In this document: in pieces, positions 35,491-46,439 of the stretch
Layout: each line of letters starts with the position of its first letter
Numbering within the stretch: the first letter of the stretch is position 1
Assembly (NCBI GenBank): GCA_028023455.1
Contig: JAQFVV010012394.1
Coordinates: 28,911,010-28,975,009, forward strand
DNA length: 64,000 bases
Reading direction: 5' to 3'
DNA from: Epiperipatus broadwayi
Taxonomy: Eukaryota; Onychophora; Udeonychophora; Euonychophora; Peripatidae
Translations under genes and position numbers: made by a program
The notes under the pieces: model-generated
Seen by the model: only the letters and a program-made list of their open reading frames with translations
The model's database searches: none
What the model was told of the DNA's origin: nothing

Positions 35491-36613
35491 CACCTGGGTC
35501 TCGTTTTACATGATAGATAGGTTCCTCAGAAAACACGCAATCAAAATCGTGCAAAATTAGATGTAACTTACCTTGAAAAAGGGGAGATATGGACTGTGAT
35601 TTTGTAAAAATCGCGTAAAAGCAAAGCAGCAACGTAAAATTACTTTAAAATTCATGCAAAAAAAAAAAATAAGGAAATAAAATGACTAATAAAAATTTCA
35701 AATTTGAAAAAAATTGGTACAAGACAAACTTTTTTTAACTATAATATTTAATTTTATTCAAAACAATATATTTTTATGCATAATTTACAGTAATTTACAT
35801 TTTTTATACTCGTTTTAATTATTATCGCTACTTGCGAATAAACAGGTTCGTTTGCAAACTGGTAAAAAAATCAGATTCTTCACAAGAGGAAATACAACTA
35901 GCGCCAACATCACTCTCATGTTGTGTTAATGGTTTTCTGGTAACAACGTAATTAGTAATTAATCTAACAACTAAAAATTAAATTCTTATTTTTGTCTTTA
36001 ATTTTTTAATTTTCAATTTTAATTGTGCCCACTGCTATTACTCACCTTTTAAAAATAAACTTGTGGACACTAAATGATTAATAATTGATTACGCTCTTTT
36101 TTAAAAAGCAAAAACTGAATGTGATTTAAAATTCAAAATCAACACGCACAATGTTTGAACAAATTTACATTATAATCTTGTAAAATTTAATGTGTGTATA
36201 CATAAAATGTGGAAATCATGATTTTAATTTCATTATTGCATAAAATCTTACTATTATAAAGCACTGAAAATATTGAAATTACTAAGATGAAAGTCGAATT
36301 CCAATAATGTGCTATTACTTTCAATATGACGTAAGTGCGCAAAATTTATTATTTAAAGTAATAAGCATTTATTTTATATAGCACATGTTTATAAATTGTA
36401 ATACATTAAAGATCAGCCTGTCAGGCTATTGTGCATGTGCTTTTACGAGTGTTAATAATAAATGAATACTTTAACTCCCAACACAAGATATAGTATTTAA
36501 GAAAAAATAAAATAAAGTAATAGCGCATTATCGGAGTTCGACTTCTGGAGAAACGCGAATCGCGTAACTTCAAAATCGCGTTAAATAAATCCACATAAAA
36601 AGAGACCCAGGTG
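35491..36613 (+). mobile_element. pogo/Tigger-like non-autonomous element, copy 1
   Basis: Terminal inverted repeats CACCTGGGTCTC(N)TTTTA begin and end the element (35491 and 36613), flanked by TA on both sides. The subterminal sequence is rich in cgcgat-type words (gcgtaacttcaaaatcgcgt), like Tigger/pogo ends. Length 1123 bp; AT-rich interior with no transposase. Confidence 0.75.
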
Positions 36614-37511
36614 TATATATATATAATTGTAAAAAAATGCATGTAATATTTATTTAAGATATTGTTACAATATAATCAATGATCTTGTAATTACTGTATT
36701 TATTTATGAGGGTTTTGATTTATTTTAATGATTTATATTGTTATTGCTTATTTTAATTCCATTATTGAACACTAGAAGGTTTTATGTCTGAAATAGTTCA
36801 TTAACATCAAATAGTTTAATAATATTTGAAAAGGGCACCAAACAGGTGTTGAAAAAGGGTTTTATGTATAAAAATTATTATTGTTTATTTAGCTGTTGTA
36901 AGAAATTTATTATTATTTTCTGATTATTACATTTTTAAGTACACTAAATTATCATTAATAGTTGAAATATATACATTCTCCATTTTTAATTACCTATAAT
37001 AAAATCATTTTATAAAATTAATCTATATAAAATATATTAAATTAATATTAAAAATACAAAAATTCTAAAATTACACAAAATGTTAAAATTGAGAGAAAAA
37101 AAAAAGAATTTAAAAATAAGATTGTGTTAAATTATTTAACCAGAGAACATATTTACATTAAAATTCTTTTAAATTCACAATATTATTAAGAAGTAAAGTG
37201 AATAACATTTACAATTATGGGATATTGATTATCTTTTCACATTCTCACACCTATATAAAATAATTTTCCAGGTTTAAATTCATTTAACAATTTGGGTTTG
37301 AAGTAAAAAAAAACCAAAATAAAAGCTATTACAGGTAGTGAAGAAAACTTATTTAGCTTCAGGGAGATTGTAAATTAATAATAATTGATAGTTTCTGACA
37401 TCAAAACATGGACAAAATCTCCTTATTTCTGATCTTTATTTAAATAACAATTCATGAATATCTGACACATGTATATAATTCGTTTTGCTTCACTTTTTAC
37501 TTTTTGTTATA
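36614..37511. other. AT-rich spacer between two pogo-like elements
   Basis: No gene recognised. Confidence 0.4.
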
Positions 37512-38719
37512 CACTTGGGTCTCTTTTTACGTGGACTTATTTAACATGATTTTGAAGTTATGCGATTCGTGTTTCACTGGAAGTCGACCTCCGATAATGC
37601 GCTATTACTTTAAATAATAAATTTTGCGCACTTACGTTATATTGAAAGTAATAGCACATTATTGGAATTCTACTTTCATCTTAGTAATTTCAATATTTTT
37701 AGTGCTTTATAATAGTAAGATTTTATGCAATAATGAAATTAAAATCATGATTTCCACATTTTATATATACACACATTAAATTTTACAAGATTATAATGTA
37801 AATTTGTTCAAACATTGCATGTTAATTTTGCATTTTAAATCACATTCTGTTTTTGCTTTTTAAAAAAGAACGTAATCAATTATTAATCATTTAGTGTCCA
37901 CAAGTTTATTTTTAAAAGGTCAGTAATAGCAGTGGGCACAATTAAAAATTAAAATATGATTTTTAATGTTAATTGCAATTTAAAAATTACTTACGGGCGA
38001 CTTGAAATTAATGTGATGTAAAATGAAATTTGATTTTTAAACGGAATTGAAAATTAAAGACAAAAATAAGAATTTAATTTTTAGTTGTTAGTTTTAATTA
38101 AATTTTTCCCAGCAGTGGTGGATAAATAAATGTCTTTTTATTATCATAAGTCTAAGTTCATAAACAATTAATAAAATCATCATCGTCGTCGACAGAAAAC
38201 CATTAACACAACATGAGAGTTGAACTTGGTGCTAGTTGTATTTCCTTTTGTGAGAATAATTGCTGAGATATTCTTGACTTCGTTTAAGGAGAAGCCAAAT
38301 ACATCACATCACATCACATGAGAATCTGATTTTTTACTAGTTTGCAAATGAACGTGTTTTTGGGCAAATAGCGATAATAATTAAAACGTGTATAAAAAAT
38401 GTAAATTACTGTATTGGAAATTATGCATAAAAATATATTATTTTGAATAAAATTAAATATTATAGTTAAAAAAAAGTTTGTCTTGTATCAATTTTTTTCA
38501 AATTTGAAATTTTTTATTAGTCATATTTTATTTCCTTATTTTTTTTTTTTGCGCGAATTTTAAGGTAATTTTACATTGGTGCTTTGCTTTTATGCGAATT
38601 TTGAAAAATCACAGATCGCATCCCCCCTATTTCAATGTAAGTTACGTCTATTTTTGCACGATTTTGTTTGCGTGTGTTTTCTGAGGAACCTATCTATCGC
38701 GTAAAACAAGATCCAGGTG
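37512..38719 (-). mobile_element. pogo/Tigger-like non-autonomous element, copy 2, opposite orientation
   Basis: Starts CACTTGGGTCTC and ends gatccaggtg, flanked by TA. Its interior is the reverse complement of copy 1 (for example aggttcctcagaaaac in copy 1 and gttttctgaggaacct here). It contains a 63-bp LINE/SINE tail insertion at 38256-38318 that copy 1 lacks. Confidence 0.75.
38256..38318 (+). mobile_element. very short LINE/SINE 3' tail insertion
   Basis: ataattgctgagatattctt, cttcgtttaaggagaagcc and ACATC repeats: the 3' tail of the family D LINE without the body. It is flanked by tgaga (38251-38255 and 38319-38323). Copy 1 of the host element (aatctgattttttaccagtt, read inverted at about 35860) gives the empty site. 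Confidence 0.75.
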
Positions 38720-38869
38720 TATTTTATTTTTCAGATAATGTTATATAACCCTTAATCATAATCCTATGAAATGGCCTAAACTTTGCATTAATATAAAATA
38801 ATACTCTTTCATACAATAATAACAAATTTGTAAAAGAAAAATTGGTAGTAATATAGTGTACAGTCTACC

Positions 38870-38950
38870 CAGAGAATATAAAACAAAACTAATGGATAAA
38901 AAAATAAATTCTACCGAGTGAATATAAAACAAAACTAATGGATAAAAAAC
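38870..38950. repeat. two-copy direct repeat
   Basis: gaatataaaacaaaactaat followed by ggataaaaaa occurs twice with a period of about 43 bp. Confidence 0.85.
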
Positions 38951-39007
38951 AAAATGTCCATATTTATTCTTGAATTTATGGCCATAAAAATGTATTAAAT
39001 AAATATA

Positions 39008-39118
39008 TTACTTTCTTGAATTTATTTAGCCTAAAAACGATTTACTCGCTGACGAAGAAGCTTCCAAATAAACAAAACAAATTTCGCATAAAACTATAGC
39101 TAAATAAATTCAAGAAAG
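39008..39118. repeat. hairpin with 26-bp perfect arms
   Basis: tatattactttcttgaattt and atttag pair with ctaaat and aaattcaagaaagtaatata. The loop holds gctgacgaagaagcttcc. Confidence 0.85.
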
Positions 39119-39864
39119 TAATATATTTGCCAATAAAAATAATTTATTTATCAAAATAAGTTATTTAATAAAAAAAATATCATTGTCAAATTAGATGTAT
39201 GCAGAAACACAAATCCATAACAAATGCTTCCAATTATTGTAAATTTACAGTGACTATATTTTAAAAAGGCTTAGATTTATTAAAACCTTCTATTTAACTT
39301 AGACATTCTGTTTGCTTGGTTGTTTATTTAGGTCAAATATTGCAACAGATTTTTAACAAACTTTTATCAAATGTTTTTTTCCAAATTTTATACACTTGTT
39401 AGATATCAATGAAAATGCGATATGATAATGTGATATTTCAGAGTTGTTCAGCCATTTTGCCCAGTCTAATAATGTTTGCAGATCTAATTTTAAATTGCAT
39501 TGGTATAAGTTCAATAAATTTTCAGTGGTACACTTTCATTGAATTTCATAACTACCTCACTAAAAGCATTTACAGTTAATTAAAAATAGAAAGAAAAAAA
39601 AAAGAAAGATAGAATCTTGATAGGATCTTAATTTCTCCTGATTTTTTAACTAAAACTTACTTTATTTTTACTAGGCTGCTTTCATAAACCAAGAAATTTT
39701 GTAAATGACTTTTAGCTTATACCAATTTTCTTTCAAATGCAGTTAATATGGCAACATTATTTACACCCTCAGTTTTTAAATTTGAATATGAATAGTTACA
39801 AAAAGTCCATAACAAAATATCTCACAACTAATAGATACAAAAAATAAAATTTTTTTTTTGTAAA

Positions 39865-40150
39865 ACATGCTTTTATTTAATTTAAGGATTAATGCATTAA
39901 AAACAAAGAATAATTTTTATTTTCAACTTCAATTTGGGTTATTTTTAACTTGAAATAAAAGTGTGGGATGTCCAGACATTAATTAATTCAATCAGTGATT
40001 AAATTAATTAATTTTTCAATGTTCAGTATTTAAATTAATTAATTTCTAGACATGCCTCAGTTTTATTTCCCAGTTAAATATAACAGCTAACATTACTTTT
40101 TTTGTTTCTAATGCATTATTCTTAAAATTAAATAAAAGCATTTTTAAAAT
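39865..40150. repeat. imperfect palindrome
   Basis: catgcttttatttaatttaa and ggattaatgcattaaaaac pair with tttctaatgcattattctta and aaattaaataaaagca. The centre is rich in attaatta words. Confidence 0.6.
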
Positions 40151-40194
40151 AATTAAAAAATATTATTATTATTAATTTTTAACAGATGTTATTG

Positions 40195-40556
40195 CTGAAA
40201 TATTTTTAAGAAAGTGGAAGTATCTGTTCTATTTTATTTTAGAAAATTCAGTCACATGATATAGACAGTGACCAATGAAAACTGTAAACACTTTTTGCAT
40301 CTAAAATAGAAATTTTTTAAATGCAATATGTTTTAAGGAAGTGTCAATTATAATAAGGAAAGTTAAGAAAAGTTGTGAGACTGTTTTGTTTTACATGTAC
40401 ATCCTTACTGTAGCACTTTAGCTCTGTAAATAACAAAAGAATGCATTTAAAAGAGGTTTCCCTTTTAGATGCAAAGAGTTTTTACTGCTTTCATTGATCA
40501 CTGTCTTCATCATCTGTAATTTTTCTTAAATAAAATAGAAGAGATATTTTCACATT
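40195..40556. mobile_element. foldback element
   Basis: Left arm: gaaatatttttaagaaagtg through tttttgcatctaaaatagaa. Right arm, inverted: cttttagatgcaaagagttt through cttaaataaaatagaag and gatattttcaca. It lies just upstream of the exon candidate at 40613. Confidence 0.65.
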
Positions 40557-40612
40557 TAAAACAATATACCAATATTCTATATATATTATAACATTTTCCA
40601 TATTTGCTACAG

Positions 40613-40957
40613 CTCTATACACATTATAAAATGCATGAGTTGATCAAGTTATGTCAAAAAGAAGAAAGTTGTATTTCTATTTCTAAAAACATAACTATAT
40701 TTCCTGATCAACTCAGCCTAGAATTATTTCAAATTGTGCTATTGATGAAATCAGCTTTTAATTTATTTGTTCTGGGCACCAGGATTCATAAGAATCCGCT
40801 AAAATCTGTCACCAGCACGTCACGCAAATTAAAAAGAAAAAATGCTTTTAAGGAATCGGTATTAGATTTTACCATAACAAAAATTATTTTTCAAAATATA
40901 TTATTTTTCCCGGAACTTATTCATATCACATTGGCAAAAGATAAATTACGTTTTTAA
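40613..40957 (+). CDS. possible terminal exon, unknown protein
   Basis: An open frame of 114 codons follows a good acceptor (atatttgctacag) and ends at TAA. It includes HELIKLCQKEESCISIS, FPDQLSLELFQIVLLMKS and RKLKRKNAFKESVLDF. The spacing of L..LC and, further on, FP..L..EL resembles a BC/VHL-box-type helix pair, but this is only a visual resemblance. No upstream exon was found in the window. An open frame of this length with Cys, Gln and Ser use is unusual here, yet chance cannot be excluded. Confidence 0.33.
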   Translation, partial: LYTHYKMHELIKLCQKEESCISISKNITIFPDQLSLELFQIVLLMKSAFNLFVLGTRIHKNPLKSVTSTSRKLKRKNAFKESVLDFTITKIIFQNILFFPELIHITLAKDKLRF

Positions 40958-41329
40958 ATCTTACTAAACTACTAATAAATTTAATAATAAACACTAATAA
41001 ATATTATAGAATAACATACAAATGAAAATTGCTATTAGAAATATTTTATTCTAACAGATTAAAAGTCTGTTTAAGTTAAATTGCGAATTACTAATTAAAT
41101 AAATTGGAGAGAACATATACTAATCCAAACATGAATACATTAATAAAAGAAATAAATAACAGTTAAACAAAATAAATTAAGTTCTTGATTAAATAGGAGT
41201 CTCTTGATCACTAAAATTAAAATCCATATTGGGGTCCTATTATACGTATATTTTTAAGATGGTTTGTCGACAATTTAGTCATAATCGGGAATAATAAAGG
41301 GTCATAGATTACCGGTAAATTAAGTTAGA

Positions 41330-41700
41330 AGATAGCAGACAACTATGCATAGTTTTTTAGGTTAAAATGAGCACGGCCATTGGTTATAAATTTGATCTTG
41401 TCATCTATTCCGAAGGCTAGTCACAGAAGCTTTATTAGTGTCCATCTTCTTAACGATGTCAGCTAAAGCCCCGGTCTACTCCTGCATGAAGTATTATTTC
41501 ATTGTGAAGTGGTCTTGGACTTAATAATCCAAAACCAGCCAAAGGAACAAACAGAAAAAACAAGATGTTCGTCAAACCGGTCTCTGCCTTTTTATACTAG
41601 AGGCCCAGTTTTCAGACTTCTGCACATCCTTTTGTTTATCAAAAAAATATACGCTGATAATTAATCTGATAATTCCTTATAAAATTTACATTACAAAGTT
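41330..41700 (-). promoter_or_regulatory. LTR- or promoter-like segment, minus strand
   Basis: On the minus strand a TATA box (TATAAAAAGG, 41596-41587) is followed about 160-190 bases later by aataaagcttctgtgac (41440s), a candidate polyadenylation signal. The segment is clearly less AT-rich than its flanks. TATA, then poly-A signal at that spacing, suggests a solo LTR. No coding sequence of an LTR element is near. Confidence 0.35.
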
Positions 41701-42122
41701 CTCTTCTTTTAGCAAATCTTTCAGCCATCTTTAATTAGTTAAAATATTTTTCTTTTAGCTTATCTTTTTACTTTTGGAATTCTTTTGTTCTCTCCAATTC
41801 TACTTTTAATTCTAATTACATAAAAAAAATACGAAAGAACAATTTAACTTTCATTGTACGTTTTTTTTATAAAAATTATTTTAACAAAAAAAAATCTAAG
41901 TTTACTCTTTTTTTTTTTTAGCTTTTACCAAATGCCAATACGTATCTGTACCATATATAAATAAACGGTACAATATATATATATATGAAAAACAAAAAAC
42001 AAGTTAAAAACTTGCTAATGCTTGTATTTATGTCAACAGATGGCGTTCTACCAAAAACACCGTCAAGCGTATGTTTACATAAACGTCAGAGTATGCATTC
42101 ACTATCTCTAACTTTAATTCCA

Positions 42123-42166
42123 CTTTCAGATCATGATTTCAAGCTATTTGCTATCATCAGTGAAAG
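42123..42166 (-). ncRNA. hammerhead ribozyme-like motif (family F)
   Basis: Minus strand: CTTTCA stem I pairs perfectly with TGAAAG (6 bp). Then CTGATGA, T, stem II AGC/GCT with loop AAATA, T, GAAA, ATCATGAT (self-complementary stem III) and C at the cleavage site. The full core consensus is present; the innermost stem II pair is a T-T mismatch. Confidence 0.65.
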
Positions 42167-42522
42167 ACAGGAATTTTAGAAACTAGATCTAAACACAAAC
42201 TCTGAGCGTTTATGAAACAGTTTCTATTCAGCTTGCAAGCGTGAATCTTTTAGACACGTAATGTCTTCAAACTCAGCATAGCAAGCCAGATAGCTATATG
42301 GGTCTGATCTCAGTTCAGCATCACCACATAGTAGAAGCCTCTGCAATATATATCATTGCTAGAAAGACCTCAAAGGTACATTTATGAAAAACAAAAAAAC
42401 AAGTTAAAAACTTGCTAATGCTTGTATTTATGTCAACAGATGGCGTTCTACCAAAAACACAGTTAAGCGTATGTTTACATAAACGTCAGAGTATGCATTC
42501 ACTATCTCTAACTTTAATTCCA

Positions 42523-42566
42523 CTTTCAGATCATGATTTCAAGCTATTTGCTATCATCAGTGAGAG
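42523..42566 (-). ncRNA. hammerhead ribozyme-like motif (family F), second copy
   Basis: Same elements as at 42123-42166, with stem I CTCTCA opposite TGAAAG (one mismatch). Confidence 0.6.
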
Positions 42567-42841
42567 ACAGGAATTTTATAAATACAAGTGTTAGCAAGTT
42601 TTTAACTTGTTTTTTGTTTTTCATAAATGTACCTTTGAGGTCTCTCTAGCAATGATATATATTGCAGAGGTTTCTACTATGTGGTGATGCTGAACTGAGA
42701 TCAGACCCATATAGCTATCTGGCTTGCTATGCTGAGTTTGAAGACATTACGTGTCTAAAAGATTCACGCTTGCAAGCTGAATAGAAACTGTTTCATAAAC
42801 ACTCAGAGTTTGTGTTTAGATCTAGTTTCTAAAATTCCTGT

Positions 42842-42885
42842 TTTTCACTGATGATAGCAAATAGCTTGAAATCATGATCTGAAAG
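42842..42885 (+). ncRNA. hammerhead ribozyme-like motif (family F), plus strand
   Basis: TTTTCA stem I, CTGATGA (42848-42854), T, AGC/GCT with loop AAATA, T, GAAA (42868-42871), ATCATGAT, C (42879), TGAAAG. Inverted partner of the other two. Confidence 0.65.
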
Positions 42886-43109
42886 TGGAATTAGAGATAG
42901 TAAATGCATACTCTGATGTTTATGTAAACATACACTTGATGGTGTTTTTGGTAGAACGCCATCTGTTGACATATATATATATAAATTATTTCATGCACAT
43001 TTTGTGCCTGAATTACTTTTGCTTTCTTTTGTTTAATACACATTTTTTATTGAAGAATAAATTTTTTTTTTTATTTAATGCATACTGCATGATTTATTGG
43101 AATGATAGA

Positions 43110-43600
43110 TCTTCAGATTCTGCAATGGAAAATCCTAAGATTGATTCCAATTATTTCCCTTTCAGGGTTCAAATATCTTATAAACTCTCAAGCAATAAAG
43201 TCATTAAAATCCTATTTTTGTTCTATGTGATTTGGTACAGTGGTGAGTGGCAGATTATAGAGCTCGTGGTCCATGAATTGCAGTCCAGATCTGTCACTTC
43301 TGATGCAAAATCCTGAATAATAAACCATTCAATTACGATATTCTTTCTGTGTTCCCATCATGCTTTGGTGCAGTAGTAGAATGGCAGATTATAGAGCTCG
43401 TGGTCCATGGATTGCAGCCCAACTCTGTCACTTCTGATGCAAAATTCTAAAAAATAAACCATTCAATTACTTACTATATTCTTTCTGAGTTTCCAACATG
43501 CTTTGGTGTAGTGATAGAATGGCAGATTCTGGAGCTTATGGTCTACAGATTGCACCCCATCTCTCTCATTTCTAATGCTCAAATTTTTTATGAATTCAAT
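43110..43600 (+). repeat. three tandem SINE B units
   Basis: Units with gcagtagtagaatggcagat, ctcgtggtccatggattgca, ctctgtcacttctgatgc, then aataaaccattcaattac and attctttctgagtt. The first unit is less complete. Confidence 0.8.
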
Positions 43601-43603
43601 AGC

Positions 43604-43990
43604 ATTTTTTCCATACAGTAATGCACCTGAGTTGTAGCAAATAATAGATGCTAGGTTATGCATCATAATTCCCTAATCTCTATACAATGCCTTCCCATCC
43701 AAGACCCCAGTCTAGTTTCTAGTTCATTGCTTTCATTAATTAAGAACTTGGATGTGGAATCAGTGAATTCAGATATTTTGAATTATTTGCACATTTCTTC
43801 CAGCATTCATTTTTTTAATGTACTGGTGAAAGACATAAACTAAAAACTAGTCTGGAGATATTGGACAGGAAGTCATTAGATAAAGATTATGATGCACAAC
43901 TTTTTAGCATCTATTGATTATAAGAGCTTACACTAGGTGGCACCATTGTGTGGAAAAATTTACTACTGTTTTAATAGATAGGCATTGATC
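43604..43990 (+). mobile_element. family A, diverged full-length copy
   Basis: Left ttccatacagtaatgcacct and right, inverted, ggtggcaccattgtgtggaa; 3' tail attgatcatgtgatatt. The centre is decayed (the right motif reads CTGGTGA and AAAAA where CTGATGA and GAAA are expected), so the ribozyme-like core is lost. Confidence 0.65.
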
Positions 43991-44600
43991 ATGTGATATT
44001 AATTCTTATGACTTCATGAACAATGAAGCCATTTTTAAGTGGTGAATGAGTGAGACTTTCCTGTGGCTTTAGCATGCATTAGCATGTGACAGCAATATCT
44101 CCTCATGAAAGCCACACTTTATCTTAATAAACTTCTATTTAAAGATAGAAATTAGGAAAGGATATGTTTTATTAAAAAAAATAAAGCACGAGTAAAGCTA
44201 ATATTTGTATAATAGTCTCCCTAGATCCATGGATTCATTATCATTCTCTTTGGTTCCTCATAATTTGAAAAGATAGTGGATAAAAATTATTATATAAAGC
44301 AATTCAAAAATTTTATGCATGCATCCATCTGCATGAAGCCCACTTGGACAAATCCCCATCTTGGATATCCATTTAGTCATATGATCATAATCTTTCTTTC
44401 TTCCTAGATTTATGAATGCACTCGATTTTTTTTAATAATTTTATTCTATTTTTTTTTTTTATATGTACACTTTAATAAATAAGGAATTTCTGGAATAATT
44501 AAAAGTTTAATGTTGTTTTATTTAAAGTAGACTACAGTAATATTCAATTGTGTGTGTGCGTTTTTTATACTGAGTTGAGAATTTTAAATCTATAACATTA
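43991..44600. other. no gene seen
   Basis: AT-rich with a poly-T run near 44450; no recognised family. Confidence 0.35.
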
Positions 44601-45150
44601 TCAATTGTAAATACCTTATTAAGGTTATAAATATTGACGGAAACATAATGAGCAAAATTAACAATAGAATTTTGTAGACATAATTTGATATTAACAGAAA
44701 ATACACATATGTTTTTGAAAAAGGTTTTTAGTAGATGTGTTTTATTTACCAGCTCTTATTTACGGATTTGATGCTTGAATATTTAATAAAAGAGCAATGC
44801 AGAGATTTCAGATCATTCAACAAATTATGGAGAGTTGTATGTTAGGAATAATAACATGAGATCAAAGCAAAATACATGGGTGAGGGAACAAACAGACATC
44901 ATTACCATTATTGAGAGAATTAAGATAGAAAAATGAAATTGGGCTGGATATATTGTTAGAAGAGATTATATTAAATAGATAGTTGAAGTTGTAAGAGACC
45001 TAAAAGGAGATCACATGTGAGATAGATGGATGAAGTAAGGGAGTTTGTTGGTATGATGTGGTACAGAGAGGTTATGGATTGAAAAAAAAATGGATTAATC
45101 TTCGAGAGACTTCATCTTGCAGGGGGTCAGTAATGGTTAACCATGATGAA
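44600..45150 (+). pseudogene. RTE-like LINE, 3' end fragment
   Basis: It follows the 58.6-59.2 kb copy: aatattgacggaaacataat, ttttaccagctcttatttac (PALIYG-type), gaattaag and ggattaatcttcgagagact at the 3' end. Frames are broken throughout. Confidence 0.75.
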
Positions 45151-45159
45151 AAACGATCT

Positions 45160-45889
45160 TATTAATTTTGAACTTAGAAGAAAGAGTGTATTTAATATTA
45201 TATTAAAATGATTCAGTAAAAGATCAAGTTAAATTTTAACGAAATGTTTGAAATAAACAATACACCTGTTCACTTTTTTTAATAATCAAAAATTATTCAA
45301 GGCAATACTAAATTGCGTGTATAACTTCAAGAGATTAAACATCACGTGACCGACTTTGCCGTCGACTAACATCAGAATTAATAAAGTATTTTATTAAATG
45401 CACTGAAACGACAGATTTAGAATAATATAAAAGTTTATTTACTTATTTCATATTTTAAAACTAATTTATTACTTTTAACAGTTTTATAAAGGTTGATGGA
45501 AGCCGGAAAAGAAATCACACATATACATGCACGCAAGACGAATTATAAATCTACTTATCGTTATAAAACTTTAGAGGAAAATATTTGTAGTCGTTTTTGC
45601 ATTTTAATACTGTATTTTTTTTTTAAGTATGAAAGTTATAAAAAATTAAGAAACAATTTTATATCACATGACCTGATTGTTAAAAGGCTTCTAGCAATTA
45701 ATACTGAAATAAGATAATAGAAAAATTATTTTGTTGTCGTTGTTCAATATTTACTAAGGCAATAAACCTCAAGCAATGTGCGCTTGAAAATGCGAAGGTG
45801 GGGACCTCTACAGGTCTTAACCACAAGCTTAAGCTTTGGAAGAAAAGAGGGGAAATTAAGTTTAGTACATAATGTTATTATTTACTTAG
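45160..45889. other. no gene recognised
   Basis: One open + frame (45493-45717) starts at a non-ATG or inner ATG and contains MEAGKEITHIHARK; it has no recognisable domain. A less AT-rich patch lies at 45770-45840. Confidence 0.3.
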
Positions 45890-45975
45890 CACTCCACCCG
45901 GTTTGGACAATCAGTAGAGCAGATCTGGGGCTGAATTTCTTATGAATTCCTGAGCAATAAAGTCATATGCCTTTA
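45890..45975 (+). repeat. SINE B, short unit
   Basis: caatcagtagagcagatctg, then gaatttcttatgaattcctg and agcaataaagtcat. Confidence 0.55.
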
Positions 45976-46439
45976 AAAAATATTTTATTTATCTATGGAT
46001 TTTTTGATAGTTTAATTGTTAACAAAATATCATAAAGGATCTGTAGGGATTTCAACCCAAAGATGAAATAACTTGTAACTTTACTAAATCCTTCAATTTT
46101 GCCAATGTATTATTAGTTTTGACAATTATTAACTATGTGATTCATGATTCACATTGTTCGCAACTAATTAAGTTCAGTGGCCTATTCAATTTATGAATCA
46201 GAAAAGTGCATTGACTATAGGTTATCCCAAATCTACTTAAGAAATTCAATTTACATCTAGGAAAAGCAAATTTCATCTGACTTTAAAGTTGAATCTGCAA
46301 AAAAAAATGTTGGGCTCTGTAAAAATGTCATTTTAATGTCATAATTATTTGGCTATAGATTTTTGATGGAATATTAAAAAAGAGGAGAATCTTGATTTAA
46401 GATAAATCTTAAATGGAGAAACTATATGTCACATGATCA

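Larger units (their letters stand above)
41985..42985. mobile_element. nested palindrome, family F (two direct copies, one inverted)
   Basis: The unit starting aaacaagttaaaaacttgct, then ttatgtcaacagatggcgtt, occurs at 41998 and 42401 in direct order and, inverted, ending at about 42985 (aacgccatctgttgacat). The arms 42020-42400 and 42590-42982 pair over nearly their whole length; the second direct copy fills the centre. Each unit carries a hammerhead-like motif, giving two on the minus and one on the plus strand. Open frames here (MSTDGVLPKT) are by-products of the repeat. Copies are very similar, suggesting recent formation. Confidence 0.8.

Noticed and set aside
35520-35545. CTGAGGA on the minus strand in the pogo-like elements as a hammerhead core
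   Set aside because: No GAAA at a sensible distance and no stem II; the match is part of the subterminal repeat.
39050-39100. gctgacgaagaagcttcc in the 39 kb hairpin loop as a hammerhead core
   Set aside because: No GAAA with a closing stem II and no stem I; only the CTGACGA word matches.
41985-42594. Two near-identical frames with STDGVLPKTPSSVCLHKRQS
   Set aside because: They lie inside direct copies of the family F palindromic repeat; the similarity is at the DNA level and covers non-coding flanks too.
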